Source: Lasiodiplodia sp. COLG20 (taxonomy: Eukaryota > Ascomycota > Dothideomycetes > Botryosphaeriales > Botryosphaeriaceae). From it: a stretch of 64,000 nucleotides of DNA. Made by a program: the position numbers and the translations under genes. The notes below the pieces were generated by a model. The model searched no databases, had not been told where the DNA came from, and saw only the letters and a list, made by a program, of their open reading frames with translations. Location of the stretch: NCBI GenBank assembly GCA_009801085.1, contig VNWV01000003.1, forward strand, positions 2,542,001 to 2,606,000, in the 5' to 3' direction. Of this stretch, positions 1-10,721 are shown in pieces (within the stretch, counting starts at the first letter, position 1; each line of letters starts with the position of its first letter).

Positions 1-968
1 AGTCCCTGGCCATCCACTTGTCGAACTCGGTGATCTCCATGGCGCTGCCAGCCAGCATGATGAAGTTGGAGACGCCGGTGGGGGTCCAGTCGTAGAAGTC
101 GTCGAGGGCGAAAGTGTGGCCGATCTCGTGCAGCAGGATGTGGACGTTCTCGTCGTTCATCGTCTGCAGGAAGTACTCGGAGCCGATGCGCTGGCCCCAG
201 TCGCCACCGGCGCCGCCCTGCATGCCCTCGGTGAGCCAGAGAGACATGTCTGCAGTAAATCAGTAAATGGCCCCGGAAAAACGCATTGGAAGGGGAAATG
301 ACTTACCGTAGTGCTTGTCAGCACCAGCGGCGCATTGGCTGTAGTCGTTGTCCTGGTGGAAGAAGCGACCGCAGCCCTCGTCGCACTGAGGGATGCCATC
401 GGCGTCGGTGGTGGTGTAGACCTCGACACCGGACGCGTCCTCGAGGAGGGACTTGTCCTTGACAGCCCAGCCGACGACCGACACCTCGACGGTGTCGTAT
501 GGCCAGCCGTCGAAGCCGGCAAGTGCGTCGATCCACTTCGAGAACGACTTCTTGGCCGCAGCCTCAATCTGCTGCCTCTGGGTCGCCGTCACCTTCTGCG
601 ACGAGTCCCAACGCACGCAGTAGTTGATCTTGCCCTTGCCATCGATGACCTGGTCATAGCCTACAGAGAGTGTGAGAATAGAGATCTCGATATGAGGGGA
701 AGTGGAACTTACCATAGTTCTTGAAGCCCAGGGCATCGCTGTAGGTGCTGACCTCGTGCTCCCAGACCTCGTTCAGGGGAGTGACAAGCTCCGAGGGCGG
801 GTTCCAGGTAGAATCGTTCTGGCGCTTCACCATAGGCTGGACGCTGCGAGAGAGCACATTGCGCTGCTCGAACTTGCAGATGCCGTTGTTGCTCTTGACG
901 GGATGCGCCAGCGCGCCGTCGAGGAGGGGAAGGAGGGAAACGAGAGAAAGAGCGGCGGTGGTCTTCAT
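1..968 (-). CDS. Secreted zinc-metalloprotease-like protein (partial, C-terminus off window)
   Basis: Three exons are readable on the minus strand: 968-713, 660-307 and 248-1. The gene runs off the left edge, so the C-terminus is missing. The ATG at 968 opens a clear signal peptide (MKTTAALSLVSLLPLLDGALA). Further on there is a domain with several Cys, then the segment HEIGHTFALDDFYDW in exon 3. HEXXH is the zinc site of gluzincin/metzincin-type proteases. A downstream Asp has the spacing seen in snapalysins, but Ala replaces the Gly that usually precedes it. Introns are 52 and 58 nt with GT..AG ends and the frame is kept across both. Extracellular proteolysis is inferred; the exact peptidase family is not certain, and catalytically inactive or carbohydrate-associated relatives cannot be excluded. 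Confidence 0.75.
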
Positions 969-1062
969 TGTGATGTATGAACAGGAGAAACGAATGAAAT
1001 TGGTCAGAATCAATGTTCAACAAAGTTCTGGTTCATCTTTAGACAGCAGCAGGCAGGCAGTC

Positions 1063-1068
1063 TATATA
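1063..1068 (-). promoter_or_regulatory. TATA box of the protease-like gene
   Basis: A TATATA hexamer (read as CCTATATAGA on the minus strand) lies about 95 bp upstream of the ATG at 968. This is a normal place for a core promoter of a regulated fungal secreted enzyme. No transcript data support it. Confidence 0.4.
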
Positions 1069-2097
1069 GGGGCAACGGAAACAACAGTTGCACCTCCAGC
1101 ACCGGGCGACATTACCGCGATGCAGTTGTGAACATGAAATGCCAACAGCATAAGCGACGGGGTCCTAGACGGATTGGGAAATGGCTGGCTGGGCGGCCGT
1201 CTCTACTGAGGCTTGGCCAATATAAGCGACATGACCAACGGGTTCGTATTGGCGGGTAGGAGGCAAAGGTGGGCCGGCGGGGCGGAACGGGCGAAGTTTG
1301 AAACGCCAAGCTTTTGAGCACAAACACTGGAGGCACAACAGGTGAGAAGGAGAAACGGGACGAGATGGTTCGCGACCGGCGGGCCGGCCGCAGAATGGTC
1401 CAGGGCGCCGGCGCGAAACAGCAAAACGGGAGAGGGTGGTGTCGCATCACGCCCTCAACGAGCTTGGCGCGGGGAAACTCTGGCCTTCAATGAGCATCGG
1501 GCGCTTCGCGGTGTCACAAGAGGAGATTCCCGTCCGTTGGGCTGTGTCAGAAATATCCGAAGCTCCTATTTCTGGTGTACAGAGGAGTGGCAGCGTTCTG
1601 GATGATTCCTGAGGGCTGCGAGATGCGGGGGTCTATGTCCGCTCATTGCTCAGATCTAAGCGAGAGCAGGTCTGCGGCGGCGGCGAGCGTATTTCCATAT
1701 TTGACCGAAAGTTGACCAGGCCCCGTATGGTGTGGATAGCTGCCTCTGTTCAGTCTCATACTGTTGAATTAGGAATGTCTCGAAGCTCGCCATGTCTGAT
1801 GGTGCATGACAGAGAGGCTGATCTGGCCATCATCTCCTTCCCAAACTGACGACATAATAAACGGATCGGGTTTATCCCCCTCTTGGACTCGTCATTAGAT
1901 GCAAGACGGGCTGTGGGTGATGTTGTGAACAGCAGGTGTGAGTGGTGGTGCAAACAAGATGCTGGCGCTGATTCAGTCGGAAAAGAAAGCGACCGTCGGC
2001 CCGCGGAGCCCGCGTAACTGACGTCATGCACCCAACCCTTGTCCATTGTGTCTGGACATCCCAATTCTTCTGCATCAGCTCTCAGGCACCCTGCAAC
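1069..2097. other. Intergenic, no gene recognised
   Basis: About 1 kb between divergently transcribed genes. Short open frames occur on both strands, but none has a recognisable motif, a signal peptide or plausible splice partners. The region presumably holds both promoters. Confidence 0.5.
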
Positions 2098-3096
2098 ATG
2101 AACGAGTACGAGGCCCGCCGCCTAGCAAACATCAAACGAAACCAGGCCCTCGTCCAAGAGCTTGGCCTGGAGCACTCGGCAGCTGCGCCCGCGTCCACCA
2201 AACCCAGCAACAGACAGCGCCCCTCGAAACGGCGAAAGCTCGAGCCCGCAGCCCCTACACGCTCGTCCGCCCGTATCGCTCACGCAGGGGCCCGTCCACT
2301 TTACAACGAGGAGGATGCAGCAACAACAGCCGACGACCAGCCACGGCACCGATCGAGCAGGTCCGCCCGCCGCCGCAACCGCACCACCTCATCTCGCTCC
2401 CCTTCCCCTTCCACCCATGCCCCTGCCTCTGGTGCCCTCGACATAGACGCTATACGCGCCGGCTGGACGTCCTGGACACCCACAGCGTCACCGCCGACGC
2501 GCGACGATGACGCTCAGGGCACCTTCCACTTCGACTCGCACCCGGACTTCACGCCGAACAAGTCGCCCGAGGAGATGCTGCGCGAGGGCTGCTTCGGCGG
2601 CAGCTACTTCCGGCCCTTGTACAGCAAGGCCCTCGGCATCACCGTCGCCGACGACTGGCGCGAGTTGCCCGCCGAGTGGACCGCCGGCCTGGACGTCGCC
2701 CGGTACCTGACGAGCCCGACGTACGACCCTGAGGTCAACAAGTACGGCGTCTCGTGCGGCCAGAGCATCGAGGAGTGGGAGGCCGCCGGGTGGATCGCCC
2801 ATGAGTATGATGTGCGCGGCTGGTTCCAGTGGTACTGCCGCTTTTGGATGGGGAGGAGGTGCGACGATGACGAAAGGCAGAATGGCCGCTGGAGAAGGTG
2901 TGTGGGCGAGACGGGCCGGTGGCGGAGGGCCCTGCTGAAGAAGTACGTTGTGATGGGTATTCGCAGCGTGTTTGATGACGGCGACGATGACGAGGCGAGG
3001 GGCGATGTGAGCCCCGTCGTCCATCAGACCTGCCATCACTGGGCCTACGAAGTGCGCCAGGAGGCTCTCGATAGGTTCTGGGCCGAGGGGCGATGA
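2098..3096 (+). CDS. Conserved fungal protein of unknown function
   Basis: Single-exon gene of 332 codons. The start at 2098 (CAACATGAAC) is preferred over an in-frame ATG at 2026, because the protein then begins MNEYEARRLANIKRNQALVQ, a typical beginning of this fungal family. Residues ~35-110 are basic, Ser/Arg/Pro-rich and probably disordered, with KRRK-type stretches that could act as nuclear localisation signals. The C-terminal half is a compact conserved domain rich in Trp and Cys. It includes a segment around CGQSIEEWEAAGWI, then GWFQWYCRFWMGRRCDDDER and a closing HQTCHHWAYEVRQ. It looks like a widespread but unassigned ascomycete protein. A nuclear role is inferred only from the basic segment; no enzymatic motif is seen. 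Confidence 0.75.
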   Translation: MNEYEARRLANIKRNQALVQELGLEHSAAAPASTKPSNRQRPSKRRKLEPAAPTRSSARIAHAGARPLYNEEDAATTADDQPRHRSSRSARRRNRTTSSRSPSPSTHAPASGALDIDAIRAGWTSWTPTASPPTRDDDAQGTFHFDSHPDFTPNKSPEEMLREGCFGGSYFRPLYSKALGITVADDWRELPAEWTAGLDVARYLTSPTYDPEVNKYGVSCGQSIEEWEAAGWIAHEYDVRGWFQWYCRFWMGRRCDDDERQNGRWRRCVGETGRWRRALLKKYVVMGIRSVFDDGDDDEARGDVSPVVHQTCHHWAYEVRQEALDRFWAEGR

Positions 3097-3884
3097 TGCG
3101 CATAGGTCTCTGAGGATTCAACGCTTCATGTTGTTCTCGTGACAAATGTGACTGACATCGTGGTTCTACGCATCCGGGACATCCACCAATTCCTGTTACT
3201 TCTGACCGACTTCATTGCGACTCAGCTTATAGAGCGACAGATGGATCAACAAACAGCAAAGGCCACGGAGTAACCCCAGGGAATCAATTCGATGGACTAT
3301 TCCGAAGCACCCGGAGTCGGGCCGGGGCCCTCAGCATGGGAACTGTTAGGCGTTCACCTGCTCGCCATGTCAAGGGCGAAACCCGATGATCGTGTCTGAG
3401 AACGTCAGTATTTAGGCACCCTAGCAATGAGCACAATCGTCTGGGGCACCCAACGCCATGACTCGCTAATGGGATTAGCGCCAAGGTTATCGCAGTCATC
3501 GGGTCGCTAATCGTTATGAAGACGATTGCTATTTAGAAGCGGAGGAATATCAACTAAAAGATCGCTCAGTCATCAGCGGAGAAATACAAGCCAGTGATTG
3601 AAGCTACACGACCAGTGCGCCAATTTACTAGTGCCTTCTCCCTTACTATTTAAACCAGGTTTCTCAATTCTTCAAGAAATCAGAGTCGATTCACATACCG
3701 GACCTCCAATACCATGGATAAAAGTCTTGGATGTTTAGGCTTTTGCATATGCTAACACAAGTATTGAGAACAATAGTGCGCGACTTCTGTTCCGTATATT
3801 TCGAGTTCTTCTCCAATCATAATCTCCACCAATCTCCATCTCTCTATTTCTCCTCTATTCTAGTCTACAATGCAACGAGATTGC
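3097..3884. other. Intergenic between convergent genes
   Basis: About 790 bp, moderately AT-rich, holding the 3' ends of both neighbours. No open frame with recognisable content, RNA gene or repeat was identified. Confidence 0.5.
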
Positions 3885-5098
3885 TTAGTTGAGCGTAGCA
3901 AACTCTTTGGTAAATTCAGCCGAAAAAGGATAGTCTGTGTATCCGACCTCCAAAGGTGCCTCCCTGGTCCTGTAAAACGTTTTCCTGTTGTAGGGATTCG
4001 GGGGGATCCCTTTCTGGATTCGGTACACCAAGTCAGGAGTGGAGATGAAAAGGCGACCAAACACAACGGCCATGTTGTACTCCGGATACTTCACCGAGAT
4101 AATCTCCTTGGCCGAGTCTGGCTTGAAGCCGCCTGCAACAAACACAGGTTTTTCCTTTCCCCATGCTTCGAGCGCGAAGTCCAGAGTCTCTGTGGTCCCC
4201 TCTTTTTCCATGTATCCCGCGATGCGTGGCTCGATGAGATGCAAGTATGCGAGGTCCAGCTTGCGGAGCGCCGAGACCAGGAAGCGGAACTGTGGTACGG
4301 GATCGCTCATGCGCATCGACTGGAACTCGCTGAAGGGGCTCAAACGAATGCCCACGCGGTCTGGGCCCACGGCTTCAGAGACGGCCTGAGCCACTTCAAG
4401 TGCAAAGCCGGCGCGGTTGGCGATGCTGCCGCCCCATTGGTCGGTCCTATGGTTGGAGACGTCCTGAATGAACTGATCGATCAGATAACTAGTCACACGT
4501 CAGTCAAGTCTGTGTAAGTGCACGTTGGGGCAATGAACAGAACTTACCCGTTGGCTGCGTGAATCTCCACGCCATCAAAGCCGGCTCGTACCACGGCCAT
4601 TTTCGCCGCGGAGGCATAGTCCTTGACATATCCCCAAATTTCGCTCTCGTCGAGAGGACGCGGCTTCGGGAGACCATCCTCCATGGGCACATCGCTCGCG
4701 CTGACGATGTCGGTGAATCCCTCCTCGTAGAGGGCGCCGCCAGATCCCTCTCCAATTTCAGGTTCAGCCGCACGCCCGAGGGCCCAGAGCTGAACGTAAA
4801 TCTTGGACCCTTTGGCGTGTACTGCGTCCGTCACCTTTTTCCATGCGTCCAGCTGCTCGAGGGTCCACAGACCGGGGATGTTGGCGTAACCGCCGGAACG
4901 CTCACTGATGAAAGTTGCTTCGGTCAGGAGGAGGGTACCGGGCACGGAGGCACGCTGGGAGTAGTATTCGACCATTGCGTCGGTTGGGACGTGATTTTCG
5001 TCGGCGCGGAATCGTGTCAAGGGCGCCATGACTACACGGTGTGACAGTTGGGAAGACCCAACTTGAATGCTTTCGAAAAGTCTCTCGGAGTTCACCAT
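3885..5098 (-). CDS. NADH:flavin oxidoreductase, Old Yellow Enzyme family
   Basis: Two exons, 5098-4548 and 4488-3885, joined across a 59-nt intron, encode 384 residues, the usual length for fungal OYEs. Family hallmarks: MAPLTRFRA near residue 24, a TEATFIS strand, YVQLWALGR, and the substrate-binding pair His180/Asn183 in VEIHAANG, continuing as YLIDQF after the intron. These are followed by RTDQWGGSIANR and a phosphate-binding end around VVFGRLFISTPDLVYR. OYEs use FMN and NAD(P)H to reduce activated C=C bonds and are usually cytosolic. No leader peptide is visible. Fungal homologues serve in detoxification or as tailoring enzymes; which applies here cannot be told. The exon junction restores the conserved HAANGYLIDQF block, so the model is firm. 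Confidence 0.9.
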
Positions 5099-5167
5099 GT
5101 TGTCGGCTGTGAATTCAAAGGTAAATGACGATTGATTTGATGCTTCCTTTAAAGTCGGATTCTCCTC

Positions 5168-5180
5168 ATGTTATATACTT
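5168..5180 (-). promoter_or_regulatory. Candidate TATA box of the OYE gene
   Basis: An ATATAA-type element (TTATATAC on the plus strand) lies about 75-80 bp upstream of the start at 5098. It is a plausible core promoter, identified only by sequence and position. Confidence 0.35.
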
Positions 5181-5832
5181 CAATATTGACTGCTTCTGCT
5201 TTGAAATCATTCAGGTTTAAGGAGCCGCCAAGAACGATGACATGGTGAGGTCCTAGCTAAGTTTTGTTTTGCCGAAGATGCCGAAAATGTGGGAGTCGCT
5301 ATCATTGATTTTCTTGAATTTAGTTCACGCCACTGGCTATATCGACCGCTGCGCTAACCTCTAGAGTTTCTTGACACTAGCACTGTCGAAGACTAGACTT
5401 GAACATTAGATGTGACTTGAGGAAGGCAAATTTCCCCGATTGCCTCCAGCATGGAAACAACTGCGCCTTCCAAGAACCAATCGGTCCTCTTTGCACGCCC
5501 CACCATACGTAAACTCCTCAATTTCTAAGCAAAAGGAAAAAATTTAGCGATTGCCGCAAGGCTACCTGTCGGTCACGCCGATGTATAAGCATTGTGAGCT
5601 GTCTAGAGCCAAACGAATCAAGGAAGCTAAAGAACTGTTGCTGGTCCACATCGTGGGCACTTGACGTACTATCATGCCATGTCAGACACTTGCAATCGAA
5701 AACAACGGGCTCTTCTTTCCCCTTGCTTCTCTCTGCTTTATAATATGACAGTGTTTACCCGATGCGGGTGGGGCTCATCGATGAGGCGGATCATTAGAAG
5801 CTAGCTAGCACGACTGACTAAGAGTTATGTGA
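5181..5832. other. Intergenic, no gene recognised
   Basis: About 650 bp between two minus-strand genes. It is AT-rich and contains stop codons in all frames. It probably holds the remaining OYE promoter and the 3' UTR of the reductase gene. Confidence 0.5.
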
Positions 5833-7227
5833 CTAAACTTCAACCTTCCGTGGCAGCACCTTGTTTTTCTCCAACTCATCCAACACCTCCTCAAAGTTCT
5901 CCCACGTATCTTTGTATCCAGTCCACCCAATCCTCCTCGCCTTGCTCATACTGATAACCAGATTGAAGTCCCTCCCAAGCACAAACTTGGCAAACTCCCA
6001 CGTCGCCATCCCCAACGCATCCTTCTCCAGCCCCTCCCTCACAGCCATCTCCTCCCACGCAGCTTTAACCTCCTCCTTCTGCGCCCACTTCACGAGGTCG
6101 ATCCGCTGCTGCAGCCTTGACGCCGGCGTCCTCCCCTCCAGCCCCAACTCCTTCGCAACCACGGCAACAGGCGGCGTCTTCTCCAGCGGCGCGTCCGTCG
6201 CATCCGGCCCCGCCGGCCGCGCGAACTGGTCGGGCGGCACCTTCAGGCCGTAGCGGCGGGCGAGGCGCGGCCACATGGCCTGCCAGCTCTGCACGTCGCC
6301 GTTGACGACGTTGAAGGCCTGGTCCGCGGCCCGCGGCTCGAGCGCCGCCCACACGCAGAACTGCGCGTGCAGCGCCGCGGACGTGTAGCTGTCGAACATG
6401 GAGTAGAAGGCCTCCGATCCCGGGAAAGGCAACTCTGTGCCGGTACCCAGCTCGCGGTGCAGCGCGGCGAAGATGCCGAGGCTGGTCGTCAGGTTCATGA
6501 AGTTGCCCCGCGCGAAGCCGATGACGTCGTTGGGGTAGGTCACGGTCCACGAGATGTTCGTGTGGTGGAGGCAGAAGGCTTGCAGCACGCGCTGCTGGCG
6601 GTAGTAGAAGTTGGGCGGGAAGGGCGGCTCCGGCAGCCAGGGGTCGGTCTCTTCCATGGGGTTTTTGGGGCGGCCGAGGTGCACGCCGTATTGCTTTGCG
6701 CCGCAGACGAGGACGATGCGCTTCGCGGTGGAGGCTGTGCCGTTGATCTCGAGGGCGTGGAGAAAGTTTTCCAGCATGTCTCCTGTGCGGCGTTACGTGT
6801 TTTGTGCGAAGAAGCGGGGGGTGAAAGGGCTTACCGTTGACGCGGGTTTGCTCCTCCTGCGACTCTTTCTGCAAGTATGCAGCGAAGAAGATGTAGTCGC
6901 CAGAGACATTTTGCTCCTTGAGTTCCTTTGCCATGTCCCTCGCAGAACTTCCCAGATCAATGTGGCTATCTACATGAGGCGAGATCGTCAGAACATCTGA
7001 CATGCTACAGACACATGTGGGAACAGCTTACGCTTCACATTCGATGGGCACTCATCCTTCTTCGACCGGGAAAGTGCATACACTGTAGGCCATTGCTGGG
7101 GGTTTTCCCCAAGCTCACGTAAGATTTCCCGGCCAAGTATGCCTGCCGATTATCAGAAATGGCGAACAAAGATGTGACACGGTAGGAGGAACATACCTGT
7201 AGCACCGGTCACGATAGCAGAAGGCAT
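5833..7227 (-). CDS. PRISE-type NAD(P)-dependent reductase/epimerase (extended SDR)
   Basis: Four exons, 7227-7197, 7142-7032, 6969-6835 and 6782-5833, give 408 residues. The tiny first exon encodes MPSAIVTGAT and the second continues GILGREI, completing the TGxxGxxG nucleotide-binding loop. Exon 3 supplies HSHIDL and YIFFAAYL; exon 4 has VCGAKQYGVHLGRPK, holding the PRISE-type catalytic Tyr, and SWTVTYPNDVIGFARGNFMN. These are hallmarks of progesterone 5-beta-reductase/iridoid-synthase-like (PRISE) short-chain dehydrogenases, common in fungal secondary metabolism and detoxification. The enzyme probably reduces enones with NAD(P)H in the cytosol. For exon 3 an alternative upstream AG would leave a 31-nt intron and is rejected. 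Its position beside an OYE, another ene-reductase type, is suggestive only. Confidence 0.88.
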
Positions 7228-7562
7228 TGTGCAGGATCCTCAAATATCACCAAACTGAGTTGTGAGGTGGAAAATCGAATCTATGCCGGAAGATGTCAGT
7301 CCCCCTCGGCGAAGAGAACCGGGAAAGAAATAGCTACTACACATTGAGAAATGACATCACTGTAACGCATGAAATCCAACAGAGGAGTATATTTCTAAGC
7401 AATCTGCCGTAATATGCCGATATTTACTAGATTCAATCGGGTCCAGTCACATGCCAAACCTGCCCCGCTTCGACTTGATCCTTCCTGACCCGTCCATGAG
7501 GAGACATTCTATCTCCCACAATTCGGCCCAGCAAACGCAATATATAGCGCCTGGTCTATATC
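7228..7562. other. Intergenic, promoter region of the PRISE-type gene
   Basis: About 335 bp between two minus-strand genes. No gene or repeat was seen. Confidence 0.5.
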
Positions 7563-8123
7563 TCAACGCTTCAGGTAGAAAAAAGAAGGCCCCGCGTCAC
7601 GCCACTGCTTCGCATCCATCATTCCCATAATGACATCGTCCGACACGCGGCGGAAATAGTCGACGATAGGGTAGTTGTCGTATACCATAGCAGCGGACAC
7701 CACTCCACGATATTTTCCCTCGAGCAACTAAGAATCGAGTCAGCTCAAGGACAGGAAAAGGGGGCTACATTAGTGGAACTCACTTGTGCGCCGCCCCATT
7801 TCTCAAGCCAAACATTTTTCCCATCGTCGTCAAGTGCTATGATGGGGTAAATTTCGTCCACACTTTTGAAAATCTTGCCCACCCATCTAATCTCCTTCAG
7901 CCATGGGTCTGACGGATGTCCTGTTTCGAAGCTTCCGCCGCTCCATTCGCCCATCAGCGACTCTGGAGAGGCAGGTTGCAGGCTATCGAACAGGCTCTCG
8001 AGTTCCGTCTTGCTTGGATGATCGGCCTTGTTGATGAGGGCGATGACACGTTGTTCAGGACTAGGTTAGCAGTGAGTGGAAGAATATGCGTTGAGAAAAT
8101 GGAAGATGAATATACGTAGCCAT
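7563..8123 (-). CDS. GXWXG / DUF4334 small protein
   Basis: A short gene missed by simple ORF finding. Exons 8123-8116, 8060-7784 and 7727-7563 join in frame to 149 residues. After MATPEQRVIALINKADHPSK comes LFDSL, then MGEWSGGSFETGHP, which is the GxWxG signature. The last exon has AMVYDNYPIVDYFRRV, then VIMGMMDAK and the ending FFYLKR, matching the DUF4334 half that usually follows GxWxG. Both halves belong to a small protein family of unknown biochemical role found in bacteria and fungi. The 8-nt first exon is inferred. Alternative in-frame upstream exons beginning with an ATG at 8385 can also be spliced, so the N-terminus is uncertain. Splice frames at both downstream introns are exact. 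Confidence 0.75.
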
Positions 8124-9197
8124 TTTTACAGTGGTTTCAATCACTTGTCTGTGGGATGAAGGTATTGAGAATTGTTGCCGGGCAGGTATTCGGAAAGCAC
8201 ACTGGCATAAATAGACATACGAGCACCAGTTTGACCATCATGCAGGCTTCGAGTTACGTCATGCATGGACCCACCACCTCCTATGCTGATAAATGTGTCA
8301 AGTACAAGGCGTGAGGTGGCCATGAGGCATTTTTACTTGCGGCAACTTCGGCAAGCTCCTTAGTGTGCTTTGAAGTCCCACTCATTGCCACCTGTTTGAA
8401 GAGTAGCAGTTGTGATGGAACTATACAAGCGTTTGACAAGGAAATAAAAGAGCCTGCAATGCGGAGCGGGTGTCATTGTCACTATATGTATAGCTAAGCC
8501 GTACATCATGGCTAGTAGCCAGATCTTGTCCAGATCACATAGTGAATGTTTTCATAAATTCTGTTCTCTCTAAGTTTTCAAGGAGAAGTAGGCTACTCGA
8601 ATATAATTACGCAGTGATGGTTCTTTGCGCTCCTTATTTTCTTTTTCTTTAGCAAGTTATAACCATGGTATAACCTCAAACGGCATATCTATATAACTAT
8701 AGGGAACTATTAAGCGAGTGGGCTACCGGTGAATTATAGGTAGAGAAGGATGTAGATTTCAGTGAGACTCCTGAACTATCTAATCCGTTCGTTCAGAGCG
8801 AAGCTAATTTATGAGGCTAGAGATTGTTACACTGTCTGTTATTATTATCGGCGATTCCGTAGCTGAAACCATGATGGAGGTACAGCCGACATCAACGTTG
8901 ACTGCCCATTGGCAGGCTTTCGTAGTAGCTGTCACTGCATAATTGGCGTGACTTCGCGTGTCGGCCTTGCCCTTTGCGGACTAGCGTGGCAATTCAGAAT
9001 GATTCATCGTTAGATGCATCGTTTTGATTCGCGAATTGCCCCTTCTATTTTCGGACGTGCTCGGAGCCGCACCAGTATAAGAATCAGACTACTGAATAGT
9101 ATCCGCATCAACGATTCGAAACTCAGTCCGCCATCAACTGTGTTTGCTCCTTCTGCAGCATCCTTCCGCCGCTTCCAACTTCACTCTTGTAACGCGC
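8124..9197. other. Intergenic, AT-rich; possible upstream exons of the DUF4334 gene at its left end
   Basis: From 8386 to 9197 no coding signal was found. The stretch 8124-8385 could hold one or two 5' exons of the minus-strand GXWXG gene (an ATG at 8385 followed by MSGTSKHTKELAEVAA). The sequence 8400-8800 is clearly AT-richer than the neighbouring genes. Confidence 0.4.
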
Positions 9198-10721
9198 ATG
9201 CCTTCTGCATCAACTTCAACATCATCAACATCGACAGCCATGACATCCAAATCGATATCGCGTCATGTCGCTATCACTGCAACGCACACAGTCCGATGCG
9301 CAGACCCATCATCCCTATCCAAGATTCCATCGCCCATGAAGCTTGGAGCACTGGACCAACAAGTTTTCCCCATCGTCCCCGTCGCCGTTGTCTTCGTGTA
9401 CGACGCGGATAAGAAGTCCCCGGGTGACACAATTGCCGTCGATAAGCTGCAGACGGCGCTTTCTCACCTCCTGGACTACTACCCGCACCTCACAGGCCGT
9501 CTGCACATCGACTCGACGACGGGTACCCGCAGCATCGACCGTCTCGGCAGCGGCGTCCACCTACATGTCGCACAATGCCCCTACCGCTTAGATTCTCTAT
9601 CCTCTCACGGCGGCCGCCTCACTCTCCCGGATCTTCCTGACGGCGGAAACGCCCTCCTCGCACCCTACGAACCCACCATCGAAGCCGTGTGCAGCGACCG
9701 CACGCCCATCCTGTCGGTCCAGCACACCCGCTTCGCCTGCGGCGGCATCGCGCTCGGCCTGCGCGCACTGCACACCGTCTTCGACTCGGACGCTTTTTTC
9801 CAGCTCGCCCGCGACCTCGCCGAGGTGTATCGCTCCGCCGATGGCACGCTCGCCAATCCACCGCCGCTCAAGGGATACCTGGCGGACAAACTGGACGACG
9901 GCATGTCGCCCGAGGAGCGCGAGGAAGCCCTGAAGTTTAAACCGACGCTCTACTTCGCCGAAGAACCCGGAAAGGAAGCTGCTCCACCGCCGCCGCCGCC
10001 GCCTCCGCCGCCGCCCGTGACCGGCCGCACGATGCGCTTCACCAGCGCGCAGCTGGACCGGCTCAAGGCGGCCGCGAAGGACACAACGGACGCCGAGAAC
10101 GGATGGGTATCGACGTACGACGCCCTCTCCGCGCTGGTCTGGACGCGGACGTACCACGCACGGGTGCAGCTGAAGAAGAGGACGATGAAAAACGGAGAGC
10201 ACAACGACGAGAAGCTCCCATCTCAGGATTACCTGACGTCAGTGAACTACCGCACCCGCCTCAATCTCCCACCGCGGTATCCGTTCAACGCCATCTACGC
10301 GCCATACACAACACTTTCGCACGACACCCTCGTTGGCCCCGACCCGGACGCCTCCCTGCGCGCGGCAGCCCGCACCGTGCACGCGCTGACGCGCAGCGTC
10401 GAGCCAGAGGAGGCAGCAGCCACGGCGCGCTGGATGGCGGCGCAGCCGGACAAGCGGCGCATCCAATGGGGCTTCAACGGCGGCTATGGGAGCACCATGA
10501 TCAGCGCGTGGAACAAGTTCGACGTCTACGTCGGCACCGACTTCGAAAGGCCGCCGGTGCTGGTGGCGCCGCCGTTCACGCCCATCTCGCTTGCGGATGG
10601 GTTGGGCTACTATTTGCCGACGGAGAAGCAGGATGGGGAGATTGATTTTTATCTGGCGTTGAGCGAGCCTGTTTGGGGTGTGCTGGAGGATGATGAGGTT
10701 TGGAAGAGGTACAGGAGGTGA
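9198..10721 (+). CDS. BAHD-like acyltransferase (transferase family PF02458 type)
   Basis: Single exon of 507 codons from the ATG at 9198; an in-frame ATG at 9240 gives 493 and is equally possible. The HXXXD catalytic motif is present as HTVFD (His at residue 192 from the first ATG). Before it lies a typical N-terminal half with LGALDQQVFPIVPVAVVFVY and LLDYYPHLTGRL. The second family motif, DFGWG, is replaced by DFERP in the segment FDVYVGTDFERPPVLV. An 11-proline run coded by CCG repeats (about 9982-10016) sits in the linker between the two halves. Such enzymes move acyl groups from CoA thioesters to alcohols or amines in the cytosol, often in secondary metabolism. The substrate cannot be guessed. 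HXXXD is intact, so activity is likely despite the altered second motif. Confidence 0.85.
   Translation: MPSASTSTSSTSTAMTSKSISRHVAITATHTVRCADPSSLSKIPSPMKLGALDQQVFPIVPVAVVFVYDADKKSPGDTIAVDKLQTALSHLLDYYPHLTGRLHIDSTTGTRSIDRLGSGVHLHVAQCPYRLDSLSSHGGRLTLPDLPDGGNALLAPYEPTIEAVCSDRTPILSVQHTRFACGGIALGLRALHTVFDSDAFFQLARDLAEVYRSADGTLANPPPLKGYLADKLDDGMSPEEREEALKFKPTLYFAEEPGKEAAPPPPPPPPPPPVTGRTMRFTSAQLDRLKAAAKDTTDAENGWVSTYDALSALVWTRTYHARVQLKKRTMKNGEHNDEKLPSQDYLTSVNYRTRLNLPPRYPFNAIYAPYTTLSHDTLVGPDPDASLRAAARTVHALTRSVEPEEAAATARWMAAQPDKRRIQWGFNGGYGSTMISAWNKFDVYVGTDFERPPVLVAPPFTPISLADGLGYYLPTEKQDGEIDFYLALSEPVWGVLEDDEVWKRYRR

Noticed and set aside
6970..7031. Earlier acceptor AG near 7000 for exon 3 of the PRISE-type reductase
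   Set aside because: It would leave a 31-nt intron, too short for splicing, and would insert residues not expected between NVK and HSHIDL.
8141..8323. 60-codon minus-strand frame starting MATSRLVLDTF
   Set aside because: No domain; partly overlaps possible introns of the GXWXG gene and conflicts with its splice frames.
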